The notes: a model not told the origin generated them from the letters alone. Positions 1 through 12,000 are shown, counted from the first letter of the stretch. The stretch is 64,000 nt of DNA from Bolinopsis microptera (GCF_026151205.1 NC_087074.1:18613240-18677239), one strand, 5' to 3'. A program made the numbers and translations.

Positions 1-1230
1 ATTAAACCGAACAAAAATATATTTCATATATGACTAGCAGTACCTTTATACCAAATATCTTAGTGCTTAAGGGACTTGGAGTAGCAAGAGAGTTGCTAGA
101 AGGTATATAGCTTTACAAAAATAAGTCGAAAAGAATGCAGGGACCCAGGGTGATACAAAATCAGAAAGGGCATGGACCGTGAAATTTAAGTACCCACCTT
201 TGCCTCCTGAATTGAAATTTGTTGGGACGATTTAACAAGCAACAATCTTGTCAGGGATTCGTACTTCGATTCGATGTAAGAATGATAATTTGCGAGGCGA
301 AGTCTACCAATTTTCCACGGATGATTATACTGTACTCGTGTAAATTTCTTTGAAGTAGCGTGCGCTGCTTTTTTCTTGAAAGCACGAAACTTCGAAGTAG
401 CGCGGGCCGGCTTGGTCCATGATGCCAATTGACAATGAACAATTTTGGTTTAATGCGTGGTTGTTGACACAATGAAATTATTGACTAAAACTGAAAAATT
501 TGGTTTAAACTTTATGAGCTTTAGCATTTATAATAATAATAATAATAAATTTGAATTTCTAAGTCATTTAAATTTGTATTTCTAAGTCATTTAATATGCA
601 TTTTGTGTTTGTTTCTCCCGTTTTTCTTCCCTTGCGTTGCAAGCCCTGTCTCTTGTAAAAACAACCACTTTTGTAGATACACACAGTCTCTACGCCTTTA
701 TCCTCTGGTCCCTAGGGTCAGCTGACTCCGGGCCAGAGGAAAATTACCGATTGCCAAGGTTTGAGGCCTAGGCAGTCGAGACCTCTTATTGAGACCCTAT
801 ATAATAATAATAATAAATGAATGTTATTTTTATACAGCACCAAAAGGTTAAATAATTTAAATTTAACCCTTATGCTCAGCTGTAAATGATACCTAAGTGA
901 CAGTAGAGATCGTGCATCTCGCCTTGGACTGGAGTAAAAACGGGAGTTTATAGCTGCAAGTTAAATCCTGACTCAATAAGGCAGATACACCTAACAAGAA
1001 TATATCCAAGAAATGTTAGCAGGTTTTCTAACAAAACGTATAAAAATAGATGATGACCACAAGATATACAAGATAATAAAGTTTACAAATCATAAAATAT
1101 TAAAATTTCTATAAGAATCTATAAAACTCCAAATATACAAACAATCTGAATACTTCAATATACAATACAAAATTATTTAAAAAAAGCTTACTGCAGAACA
1201 GTAACTGATGTTACAGAAAATCCAATACTT
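1..1230. other. AT-rich intergenic sequence with a dispersed-repeat fragment
   Basis: No convincing gene is visible. Two short ATA/AAT runs lie near 529-549 and 801-820. Positions about 265-430 resemble the dispersed GC-rich repeat also seen near 38890-38960 and 39500-39540: they share a gatgtaagaatgata-like core, cgaagtagcgcgg, and a tail containing ttggtccat...caatg. The short minus-strand open frames here lie inside that repeat and are not called as genes. Confidence 0.4.
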
Positions 1231-1330
1231 CACATAGCCATGTGTCTACGCGTACTGCGTGACGCGCTTGTTTCACAAGTAGACGGCGGTCGCGCGCTAC
1301 TGCAAGCGAGAGGGCTCTGGTTAGAGCAAA
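1231..1330 (+). repeat. Dispersed GC-rich repeat, copy A
   Basis: About 100 bp running from acatagccatgtgtctacgc to gggctctggttagagcaaa. Nearly the same sequence occurs inverted at 37919-38020 and 38990-39100. The CpG-rich block (gcgtactgcgtgacgcgc, gtcgcgcgctactgcaagcg) is preserved in all three copies. It ends 150 bp before the start of the small secreted-protein gene, so it may contribute to that gene's 5' region; that is inference. Confidence 0.75.
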
Positions 1331-1480
1331 TCCAATACAGTCATGTCAAATTATCTGGGCAACATACAAGTCTAGAGACGGTGAGATAAACAGAGTGGTA
1401 GAAGATGGTAAAATACTTGAGACAAAATACAAAGAATAAGGCAGCTTTCTCCTGGGTGTGGTTACAAGAGAAAGATAGAT

Positions 1481-1909
1481 ATGAAGTGTGTAATAGTAGT
1501 ACTTGTCTGTTTTTTGGTAGCAGCTCAGTGCCTACCACTTAATAAAAGAGAAGCAGCAACTGACAAGGAAAACTACAAGGTTCTACTGAAAGATTTGACT
1601 GATCCCTCTGCAACTGATGGCAAAAAACTCATGTGGAATGCCGTTAAAATAGCACAAATTTATCTGTGCAGTGTTGGTGCAGACGATTGTGAAGCCTTAA
1701 AAGAATACCTCCAAGAGGAAGATATGGAGAAGAAGAAACTTGGTGACCAAGAGACCAAGGATGGTTTGATCAATGATGCTGATAAAATCATGAAAAAAAC
1801 TCATAAAGACTTCATGATGATGGACAAAATCAGGATTGTTTTAATAGAATTGATCTGCAGAAAAGAACCAGACCAATGTGACTTCTGGAGGTTTGTCTCA
1901 ATTAGATAA
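1481..1909 (+). CDS. Small secreted cysteine-containing orphan protein (142 aa)
   Basis: Single open frame of 142 residues. The first 17 residues (MKCVIVVLVCFLVAAQC) are a clear signal peptide: short basic start, hydrophobic core, small residues before the cut. It is followed by LPLNKR and then EAATDKENYK; the dibasic KR suggests a short propeptide removed by a furin/Kex2-type protease. The mature part is Lys/Asp/Glu-rich, probably helical, with four cysteines (YLCSV, DDCEAL, LICRK, DQCDF) that could make two disulfides. It ends in FVSIR. No intron is visible, and no family is recognised. It could be a secreted effector, hormone-like or defence peptide, but nothing in the sequence decides this. 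The start is chosen because the signal peptide follows directly and no better upstream ATG exists in frame. It could also be the last exon of a longer gene, although the signal peptide argues against that. Confidence 0.6.
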   Translation: MKCVIVVLVCFLVAAQCLPLNKREAATDKENYKVLLKDLTDPSATDGKKLMWNAVKIAQIYLCSVGADDCEALKEYLQEEDMEKKKLGDQETKDGLINDADKIMKKTHKDFMMMDKIRIVLIELICRKEPDQCDFWRFVSIR

Positions 1910-2067
1910 GGCCACTTATAATAGTATACAGTATAGTATTTAAATAGTTTTGAAGTGATCTCAATAATCATAAACTGACGTGAAACTTTTCTTCACACAA
2001 ATATAATATGTTTTGAAGATAGTGTCCAGTACTCAAAACTTTTCGAGGTTGCGAGTGCCGGCCCATC

Positions 2068-2290
2068 TTGTCATACGTTGTATGACCCGCCGCGCACGAG
2101 TGCGCGGCTCTCTCTGTATCGTTTAAACTCTACAGTGAAACGACCATGGGGATAACTTGTCATACGTTGTATGACCCGCCGCGCACGAGTGCGTGGCTCC
2201 CCCTGTATCGTCGAAACTCTACACTATAGACAGCTATAGTGAAGCGACCGTGGGGGTCACCACGTGATACAAGGGATCACGATGTGATAC
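2068..2290. repeat. Tandem pair of a TCATACGTTGTATGA-bearing repeat
   Basis: Two adjacent copies, starting at 2068 and 2156, of a unit that opens with cttgtcatacgttgtatgac (an inverted repeat TCATAC-gtt-GTATGA), then cccgccgcgcacgagtgcg, and ends with aaactctaca...gtgaa(g/a)cgacc(g/a)tggggg. A third copy lies at 38640-38752, where the tail is again followed by gtcac(c/a)acgtgatac. A dispersed non-coding repeat family. Confidence 0.75.
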
Positions 2291-2868
2291 AACTTTGACC
2301 AAGTTTAATTGTCAATGAGAATGCACCCCAGCACTTGGTGCGCGCGGCGGCTTTTATGTTTGTAGCGCGATGCACTACTGGGTCGCGCCGCGCATCAAAT
2401 AATTCTTCTCGCAACCACGTATGCAGATCGGCGAGATGCGAAGGATTGACATCGTGAATCAACTTTTATGTTAGCGGCTACAAGTTAGGCAGCTGCCGAT
2501 AAGATGCCGCGCGCGTTCAGCGTACGGCTTTTCGTTTTTGATTTTACAGAGCAACTTTTAATGATTATTGATGAATCTATCGGATATTTATAGTTTAATT
2601 TGTATTGATTCTTCTGTGGAAAATAAAAATTGTATTTTACTTACAATTGTATTTTACTTATTTCCCTGGTTCCAGGTTCGGATCTTTGAGTTAAGTAATA
2701 CCGTACGTCCTTCGAGTAATAGTAAAATTTGTGGTGATTTTTTATGATAGCATCTGATATGCGAGTCAACCTATATCAGATATATGATGTGCTTTATAAA
2801 ATCCTGAGCTGCTGTTACTTAGATTACAAATTTTCTTTTTCTTCTGGGACTTTATTTTTGTTTTTATC

Positions 2869-3007
2869 TTACTGGGCCGCGCTCAGCCTGTCATTCATGT
2901 TAATGAACATGATAGCCTGAGGTCCCCAGGTAAAGGCTATCATGTTCATTTACATATGATAGAGAATAGAGATTAGGCGGAATGACAGGCTGAGCGCGGC
3001 CCAGTAA
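2869..3007. mobile_element. Miniature inverted-repeat element with perfect 28-bp TIRs
   Basis: Positions 2869-2896 and 2980-3007 are perfect inverted repeats of 28 bp (outer end TTACTGGGCCGCGCTCAGCC). Inside them a second perfect inverted pair of 17 bp occurs at 2902-2918 and 2934-2950. The whole 139-bp unit can fold into one long hairpin with a small loop. It has no coding capacity. A MITE or fold-back element is the best reading; no clear target-site duplication was seen. Confidence 0.75.
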
Positions 3008-3040
3008 AAGGGGGAGCAGGGAGGGAAATTCACTCTAAAA

Positions 3041-4692
3041 TTGTTGTGAAAATTGATTTCGAGATAGCAATTGACCACCAATAGTAGAGGCTCTTACGGG
3101 CAAAAAGACGTGTTTTCTGCTACTAGTTTAGAGACCTAACCGCTAATTGGACACAATAGTATGATGTCTAAGGATCAATAATATGTTAAGAAGTATAAAT
3201 TTGGCCTTATTAGTCACGTGCTATACCAATGCGCGTTTTAAACTTTGACAGTCTATTACTCTAAGGCAAATAGAGTAATTATATTCATATTTTGTCAGCA
3301 ATAAGATCACATTATTTTCTATTTAGTGTGAAAATATGAGCTAGAACGGACATAATCTCGCTGAGTTATAGCTGTTTGAAATTTATGATGAACGCGCGGG
3401 TGCCAATTGATAACAACTAAATGCTTTTGCGCGTAGTGCGCGTCGAAAATTTGGCAAAAACGCTTGCGGAGTGACAATATTCAAACTTCGATAAAGTATA
3501 AAAAGTGGGTACTTCTCGGAAAGGAAAAATTTAGGCAAACACGATGTGACTATTTTTGGGTTGATTTAATACAACTGCAAAAAATTATTCAAACTTCAAG
3601 CAAAAAAGTCAAAATTTTTACCACTTTTTTGGATTTTTACCTCAGAACAAATAGAGGGATTTGTTTTATTTTTATACAATCTTGTGCGGCTGTCTTTTAG
3701 CTATCTTTATGCAAGTTTTGCCGACATGCCAACAAAATTAACTTGCTCAAAATATCAAAAAACATGGTTTTTTGGCCTATTTTTGGCCCAAAAATCGGTT
3801 TTTTGCGATTTTACCCCAGAACAATCAGTCCAATCATCTTGAAACCACTTTCAATCGATTCTACGGTCAAAAATACGTCTAGTAAGGTGTATCTGGGGTC
3901 CCTAACGTATCGAGCAGACAATGCCCGTAAGAGCCTCTACTACAAACTAGAGCCTGTGACCGAACTTTTGAGAGGGTTCTGGACGCTGGATGCCCGAGGG
4001 ATAGCCACGCCCATATTTGGTCCCAATTATGCCCAATTATGCCAAATCACCTTAACATACTCAAAACCATAATTTACTTGTAGCTACTAGCCTCCTAAAC
4101 ACAGACATAAAATTGTATCAAAATTTGATTAAAATTGGCTGAGTTATGAGCAAAGTACTATGCGACCATATTTGGGAATACGCACCAAATTTGATAGATT
4201 TTATCTCATAAATTGGGTAAATATCAATATTTTTGAATGAAACCAACTTTATATGAAAGGTATAGTAAGCCTAAACTACACATTCTCTATGATTGTCAGC
4301 TCAATATCTACCTAAGTGTGGATTATGTGTTCAAATAATCGCAAAAATTGAAAAAAATCGCCCATATCTCAGTTCGTGATATTTGCGAAACTGACTTCGC
4401 TCAAAACAATAGAACCCAATAGGGTTTCAATATTTTTTCATGAAATTTTCAGAATCAAAGTGAATTGCATGATAACCTTAAGTTATGGAGTGGAATTTTG
4501 AGTTAGGCCTTTAAAACATTTGGCGGTCAAACTTTTAGAATTTGGCCACTTCTAGTAGCTACAAGCAAAGCACCCCAAAGTATGGTTTTGAGCATGTTAA
4601 AGTGATTTGGCATAATTGGGACCAAATATGGGCGTCGCGTGGCTGTCCAATTGTTGGTCAATTGCTATCTCAAAATCAAATCTCACAAAAAA
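3041..4692. mobile_element. Composite fold-back element with a nested insertion
   Basis: Outer arms 3043-3081 and about 4648-4690 are inverted copies (shared core GAGATAGCAATTGACCA). Inner arms about 4004-4090 and 4552-4642 are also inverted copies (ccatatttggtcccaattat on the left arm, its complement on the right). In the right half the two blocks are nearly adjacent. In the left half they are separated by roughly 900 bp, which includes a second element with its own perfect 21-bp inverted ends. This suggests insertion into a pre-existing fold-back. No transposase is encoded. Confidence 0.65.
3082..3942. mobile_element. Nested TIR element, 861 bp, perfect 21-bp ends
   Basis: Positions 3082-3102 and 3922-3942 are perfect 21-bp inverted repeats (outer end TAGTAGAGGCTCTTACGGGC). 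Both flanks carry CAA (3079-3081 and 3943-3945), a possible 3-bp target duplication. The interior is AT-rich with only short open frames (for example 3743 onward) that resemble no transposase. It interrupts the left arm of the larger fold-back at 3041-4692. Confidence 0.6.
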
Positions 4693-4700
4693 TCAGGGTG

Positions 4701-4720
4701 CCCCCCCCCCCCCCCCCCCC
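4701..4720 (+). repeat. Poly-C run
   Basis: Uninterrupted run of 20 cytosines just outside the right end of the composite fold-back. The length of such a run is prone to assembly error. Confidence 0.9.
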
Positions 4721-4766
4721 ACAATAAAGATAAAAGCATCTGCAGTAAAGATAGTAAATATTTTTT

Positions 4767-4976
4767 TAACGAAGGGTCCCGCTGACCCCACTGTGCAGCA
4801 GGGCGCCGTTTGAATGTGGGACAATTTCGAAAACTTAACTAAAGTACTAGCAAAACTGTGCGTTTTGCTCTAGATACACACTTTTTTAGAGATTTTACCG
4901 GCGTATCCTCTAAAATCACCTAATTTGGGCACCAAAAAGGGAGGGGGCGCCAACAGGCAACGCTACGCCACTGTCA
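4767..4976 (-). mobile_element. Degenerate hAT-like relic, inverted relative to 5089-5411
   Basis: The left part (gaagggtcccgctgacccca...gggcgccgtt) is a diverged reverse complement of the right end of the element at 5089-5411. The right part ends in cgctacgccactg, the complement of a CAGTGGCGTAGCG-type terminus. The left terminus is lost or mutated. A decayed copy of the same non-autonomous family. Confidence 0.5.
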
Positions 4977-5088
4977 GTCTTCACTAGTCTATGATGTTAT
5001 TATAGCTGATCAATGACAATTAAACCATTTATGAACCATGTATATATATATTAAATGATCAGTCTGTAGCTGTAGTCAAGCGTCCATC

Positions 5089-5411
5089 CAGTGGCGTAAC
5101 TTTGCCTGTTGGCACCCCCCGCTCAGTGACGAAAAGCGCCCCCCTAGAATTTTTGTCCCTAAAAAAAAAAAATAAAAAAATAAAGGTCGGGTACTTTTTT
5201 TCTCGCCCCCCTACAGCTTTTTGCGCCCCCTGAAGCAAAAAAGGGTACCCCAAATATTTTTTTCGCGTCGACCGAACGCTAAATTGGACAGGGAAATACA
5301 CAAACAAGGCATTTTATCAGTGAAAGGGCCTAAAATTCAGGAAAATTGCGCCCCCCTTATACGGCGCCCCCCCGCACAGCGGGGTCTGCGGGGCCCTAAG
5401 TTACGCCACTG
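5089..5411 (+). mobile_element. Non-autonomous hAT-type element with 8-bp target duplication
   Basis: The 323-bp unit has 14-bp terminal inverted repeats CAGTGGCGTAACTT (5089-5102) and AAGTTACGCCACTG (5398-5411). It is flanked on both sides by CGTCCATC (5081-5088 and 5412-5419). An 8-bp duplication together with CAGTGGCG-type ends is the signature of the hAT superfamily. The interior holds only low-complexity C-rich sequence and no transposase. Confidence 0.85.
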
Positions 5412-6012
5412 CGTCCATCATACCCAATCTCTATAACAAACAGCGACTGAGGTGGGTTCTGTTGTAATATTGGAGAGCCTTCAAAATTTAAAGAATTCGA
5501 AATCTCTCATATGCTTGACATCAACCAAATGCAGTCTTACGTTCATAATTGATGCAATATGGCTGTAAAGTGTAAGTTGCCGATTAATTTAATTATAATT
5601 GCTGTATTGTAAATGTAATATTTGTGAAAGTTTCAAATCACCATATGTGGTGGTAGCTATGGCTTTTTACACTTTTTCAAAACACAGACAATTGGAGCTA
5701 GATATATTAGTGCATCTTCTTTTCTTCCAGAGGGATGACATATTAAATGTAAATCTAAACATACTGACAGACAATATAGCATTTGTGAATTGTTAGCTCG
5801 GTTGGAGAAAGTTTCTTTTTCTTTTTACAAAACAAACGTTTATTTTTACAATGATATAACTAGATGAAATATTCCATCATTACATTATCAGAAGATAAAG
5901 TCTTCGAATATTTTATTTTTGCCACCGCAATTTTAAGTGGGTGTAGAACCAAGATAATCAGTTTTATTTAAAATTACATTTTTCAGGATGAATGGATAGA
6001 TTATGAAAAAAT
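5412..6012. other. Intergenic region upstream of the LRP-like gene
   Basis: AT-rich sequence between the hAT element and the first coding exon of the receptor. No TATA box or other core promoter element stands out, and the short open frame at 5599-5796 looks like chance. The promoter of the receptor presumably lies here or within the preceding repeats. Confidence 0.3.
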
Positions 6013-9000
6013 ATGATGATTGCTCTGCTAGTATTCATCTATCAAACATGCTCTTCTCAAGCTGTTCACAAAACAGGTTTAACATTTAATTTAATTATTA
6101 CAATGTGACCGAAATAAAAATTCTAAAACTGTATCCTTCTAATGAACATGCAGGATTTTTATGTGTCAGGAAATAAATCAATAAACAATTTACTGCTGCC
6201 AAGAGCAGCTATTAGTCAAATTTGTATCAAATGAAAGCAAGGTGCAAATTTTGCAATATTCTGAGCTAATTACACTTACAGCCTTGTAGTTATAATTTTC
6301 AATATTTACTGCAATTTCACAAATTGGTAAAATATGAGATTTCGCCCATATTATAACAATATGCACTGGCTACAATTTTAATGTAACTTTTACTCTTTCA
6401 AAAGCCCTGATCTTTTAACCAACAAACGTTTAGGCAACATTTTAAAGTAAAATTTTAAGGAAATTGGAATAATGGTTGTTTTACTTACCTTAGGTCAAAT
6501 AATTTCCATAACTTCAAGGAGTACTTTGCAGGGTTTCCTGTGCTTGCAGTTCACGAAAAGAGTATCATTGCTATCAAGGATAAAAGTAACGAAGTACTTG
6601 CTCAAAGAAGTGCTAGTGTTGATAGTGTACAGTTCTATGAACTAAATGGACATATTTACTTTCTAAATAGAGAGTAAGAAAATGTTAATTTCTGTGATGT
6701 GTTGTTATTCCCACTGATACTTTTTCTTTAGAACGATCATTAAATCAATCAATTTTTGATATTCACTAATGCATAAGTTGTTAAACACTTATGTCTTATT
6801 TAATTGACTAACTACAAAGACCTTCAGTGAATTGAAGAAGCAGGCCCTCGACTCTTCAATAAGTGAAACTCTTTTATCTTTTCCTGAAACTATGGAAGTG
6901 ACCGATCTTATTCTTGACCCACAAACAGGTTTGGACTATCATCTGAGTTTAATGATAAAAAGCGATTTTTATTTGGAGTACTAAAATAAAGAACTGTTAT
7001 AATACGGTTCCCTGTTGGACCTATCCAGTCCTGTATGAGGGCTAAGTTAGCCCCTGTAGTCTGTACAGCAGGAAAATAAACTTTCTAATTGTTTCAGGTT
7101 TTCTCTTCTTCACGGATAGTCTGAATCAGACGATATACATCTCCAAGCTGGGGGAGTACATTAAACCCATCATACACTTCAAAAAGAAGCTTCAAACAGT
7201 TCGAGACATCAAATTAGATACAGTGGACATGTAAGGAATATCTCCTTTTAGATTATATAGAACATTTCGTTTTTAATACCCAATAAAGTTTAATTTATGG
7301 CCTTTTCGGCTTTTGTTTTAAACCGCAATAATATCAGCTATTTATAATTTTTGACTACATTGTATTATGTATTTTGATAGTAATTAATATAACTAGCTAA
7401 TAATTATGATGATTTAAAGTAATTGCCCTCTCGCCAGGTGGTTGTTCGTGTTAGTGCAAGTAGGTTCCGTGAGTGAGATATACCAGTTTGAATATAACGG
7501 AAACTCCCCACGAACACAACCCCTCCAACAGTTCTCCAGTACTAACTGTTTATTTACTGTGGACTCTGTCACTAAACGGTTAGTTCTCTAAAGTCTAATT
7601 TCAATTCATGTGGTTTTTTGTTCAGTTTCAAGTTGGTAAATTCTAGCCAGTGATTTGCAGTTCAGTCCTAAGTTTCCAGTTTGTACTCTCTAAAGATCAA
7701 AACAACAGGTTAAACACACTCATAGGCCGGTCATGTGGAACTTTCAGATAAGCTCATTCAAATTAATAACTTAAATCCTAGCACCACTAACAATTTCCTC
7801 TTTTCTAAAGATGCGTTAATTGTGTTAAGAAGTTCATTCTCCTAACAATGATTTCCTCCTCTGTAAAACTCATTCAATAATCGATCACGAGAATATTTTT
7901 GCCAGTCGTTAGTGTTCAGTGATATAGCATTAGCCTGCATAGTCCATTTACTGAGGTGTAACACTGTAATTCTTCGTTTTTGTCACACTTCGAGATTTTG
8001 TGAGAATATTGCTCACTTGATTGAGTTTAAGAGTTTTAAATACCATAAAAACAGGACCTAATAATGAATGTAATTACTTAGGAACGTTAGACCCTCTATG
8101 AACCACGTGCCATCTACAAAACTAATAGGCACCCAGTACTCACACCACGTGACATATACCGACCAATCTAAGCATAGTTCTCACACCACGTGACACAAAC
8201 CAACCTATCAGAACACTGTAAAACCCCCTATTTGCAGACTGTACCTGTTGGATAAATACGAGAAGTATGTGCACGTGCTGACCTACAACAATACCTGGCA
8301 AAGTGCCCAGCTAGCCCCACTCTCGCTGAGTACAGTAGTGAGTGTAACGAGTATGAGTGTTTTTAACAACACTCTCTACATCACGGGTAGTAAGATTAAC
8401 GGGGTGTTGGTCCTGGATCTTGTCTCTCAGCTGGAGACTTTCATTTTACCTTATCTTGGATATCTCAGGTTATTCCGTTTTCTTATCTAACTGTTTTGAT
8501 ATATCTCAGATTATTTCTAACTCGTTTCAACTCAACGTTTTACGTTATAGGCCCATATTTGGTATCAAAGAAGATAATCTAAAGGTTTTAATGTTAACCT
8601 TGTAGACTTTATATTTGAAACTATTCTAAAGGTTTTAATGTTAACCTATATTTCCAGTGATCTGGTACTGATGATTCCTGTTGCATTCTCGACGCCCTCC
8701 TTATGTAGTTCCAGTTACTGTCATCAACTGTGTTCTGGTAACCGTGGCAACACTACAACTGATAACGATGGTAGTGTAGATAAGATAGAGTGTTTCTGTG
8801 GGACTGGTTACAGTAACTCTGGTAACCCTGGTAACCCTGGTAACCCTGGTAACCCTGGTAACTCTGATGAGAATTACTGTCAGATGGATAGTACAGGAGG
8901 GCAGCTATTCGTCTGCCAAGATTCTGGTCTACTCGTCTCTAAAGGTACACTTCTTACTAACTAGCAGTGTCTTATCAATAATGCGTTTTTTAATGAGATA

Positions 9001-12000
9001 AGGCAGTTTAAATGCTCTGCAATTTTGTAAAAGTATTAAATCTGGCAGTTGTTGAACTGAAAACATAATAATCCTGACTTTCGTATTTTGTACTGGCTGT
9101 TATCGATACTGCGGTTTAGTTTTGAGTTTTGTTAATGAGGAGATAATGGAAATTTAAATTTTTTTACTTATCAGAACATTTCATCTAAAAGTGAAGCTAA
9201 TTCTTCCTATTATGCAGATAGGGTGTGGACTAGCTACACCTGGTTACAACGCTTCCATTCTATAACATTATACCCAATACATGAAATAGATTTGTAGTGT
9301 TGGCATTAGTTTAAAACTGAAAAAAACAATCTGATTACAGAAATGGAGGAACTATTTCTCTAGCAACTGTTACCCTAGTAACTGCTACCCTAATATAATA
9401 TGTTACTCCAGTAACTGTAACTCCCGTAATTGCAATCCCTGTAACCGTTACCCTAGCAACTCTCACACTTGTAACCCCGGTAACCGTTACTCTAGCAACT
9501 CTCACACTTGTAACCCCGGTAACCGTTACTCTAGCAACTCTAACACTTGTAACCCCTGTAACCGTTACCCTAGCAACTCTTACACTTGTAACCCCTGTAA
9601 CCGTTACCCCTGTAACTCTTACACTTGTAACCCCTGTAACCGTTACCCTTGTAACTCTTACACTTGTAACCCCTGTAACCGTTACTCTAGCAACTCTAAC
9701 ACTTGTAACCCCTGTAACCGTTACCCCTGTAACTCTTACACTTGTAACCCCTGTAACCGTTACTCTAGCAACTCTTACACTTGTAACCCCTGTAACCGTT
9801 ACCCAACTCTAACACTTGTAACCCCTGTAACCGTTACCCCTGTAACTCTTACACTTGTAACCCCTGTAACCGTTACCCTTGTAACTCTTACACTTGTAAC
9901 CCCTGTAACCGTTACTCTAGCAACTCTAACACTTGTAACCCCTGTAACTGTTACCCCTGTAACTCTTACACTTGTAACCCCTGTAACCGTTACCCTTGTA
10001 ATTCTTACACTTGTAACCCCTGTAACCGTTACTCTAGCAACTCTAACACTTGTAACCCCTGTAACCGTTACCCCTGTAACTCTTACACTTGTAACCCCTG
10101 TAACCGTTACTCTAGCAACTCTTACACTTGTAACCCCTGTAACCGTTACCCAACTCTAACACTTGTAACCCCTGTAACCGTTACTCTAGCAACTCTTACA
10201 CTTGTAACCCCTGTAACCGTTACCCTAGCAACTCTTACACTTGTAACCCCTGTAACCGTTACCCTAGCAACTCTTACACTTGTAACCCCTGTAACCGTTA
10301 CTCTAGCAACTCTTACACTTGTAACCCCTGTAACCGTTACCCAACTCTAACACTTGTAACCCCTGTAACCGTTACTCTAGCTACTCTTACACTCGTAACC
10401 CCTGTAACCGTTACCCCTGTAACTCTTACACTTGTAACCCCTGTAACCGTTACTCTAGCAACTCTTACACTTGTAACCCCTGTAACCGTTACTCTAGCAA
10501 CTCTTACACTTGTAACCCCTGTAACCGTTACCCCTGTAACTCTTACACTTGTAACCCCTGTAACCGTTACTCTAGCAACTCTTACACTTGTAACCCCTGT
10601 AACCGTTACTCTAGCAACTCTTACACTTGTAACCCCTGTAACCGTTACTCTAGCAACTCTTACACTTGTAACCCCTGTAACCGTTACCCCTGTAACTCTT
10701 ACACTTGTAACCCCTGTAACCGTTACCCCTGTAACTCTTACACTTGTAACCCCTGTAACCGTTACTCTAGCAACTCTTACACTTGTAACCCCTGTAACCG
10801 TTACCCTTGTAACTCTTACACTTGTAACCCCTGTAACCGTTACCCTAGCAACTCTTACACTTGTAACCCCTGTAACCGTTACCCCTGTAACTCTTACACT
10901 TGTAACCCCTGTAACCGTTACCCCTGTAACTCTTACACTTGTAACCCCTGTAACCGTTACTCTAGCAACTCTTACACTTGTAACCCCTGTAACCGTTACC
11001 CCTGTAACTCTTACACTTGTAACCCCTGTAACCGTTACTCTAGCAACTCTTACACTTGTAACCCCTGTAACCGTTACTCTAGCAACTCTTACACTTGTAA
11101 CCCCTGTAACCGTTACTCTAGCAACTCTTACACTTGTAACCCCTGTAACCGTTACCCCTGTAACTCTTACACTTGTAACCCCTGTAACCGTTACCCCTGT
11201 AACTCTTACACTTGTAACCCCTGTAACCGTTACTCTAGCAACTCTTACACTTGTAACCCCTGTAACCGTTACCCTTGTAACTCTTACACTTGTAACCCCT
11301 GTAACCGTTACCCTAGCAACTCTAACACTTGTAACCCCTGTAACCGTTACCCAACTCTAACACTTGTAACCCCTGTAACCGTTACCCTTGTAATTCTTAC
11401 ACTTGTAACCCCTGTAACTGTTACCCTAGCAACTCTAACACTTGTAACCCCTGTAACCGTTACCCAACTCTAACACTTGCAACCCCTGTAACCGTTACCC
11501 AACTCTAACACTTGTAACCCCTGTAACCGTTACCCAACTCTAACACTTGTAACCCCTGAAACCGTTACCCAACTCTAACACTTGTAACCCCTGTAACCGT
11601 TACCCAACTCTAACACTTGTAACCCCTGTAACCGTTACCCCTTATTACAGATGTAAAGTGTAACGGTGTGAATGACTGCTGGGATTACAGTGATGAGAAG
11701 AACTGTGAATGTGAGGTCAGTACTAAGACATACTTATTACTTACTGGTTTCCATGGTTACAATACTTACACAACTTGATCCCCATAAACTGGGACCCTAG
11801 TAGCACGAACAAAATTTTCAAACTCGATTCCCTTGGGAAAAGGCTGATGGTAATAGAGAAGGCTTTGTTATTTTCCGAATTATAAAAAACCGATTTTTAG
11901 ATATTACATACTAGGGACCCTATGGCCTATAGATCAAGTTTATGTTGAAAATCCGATCCCATAATTTGTTTGCACAGTCGAATGATAAAATTGCCATACT

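Noticed and set aside
9358-11645. CRISPR-like array
   Set aside because: No unique spacers; contiguous head-to-tail minisatellite in a eukaryotic intron.
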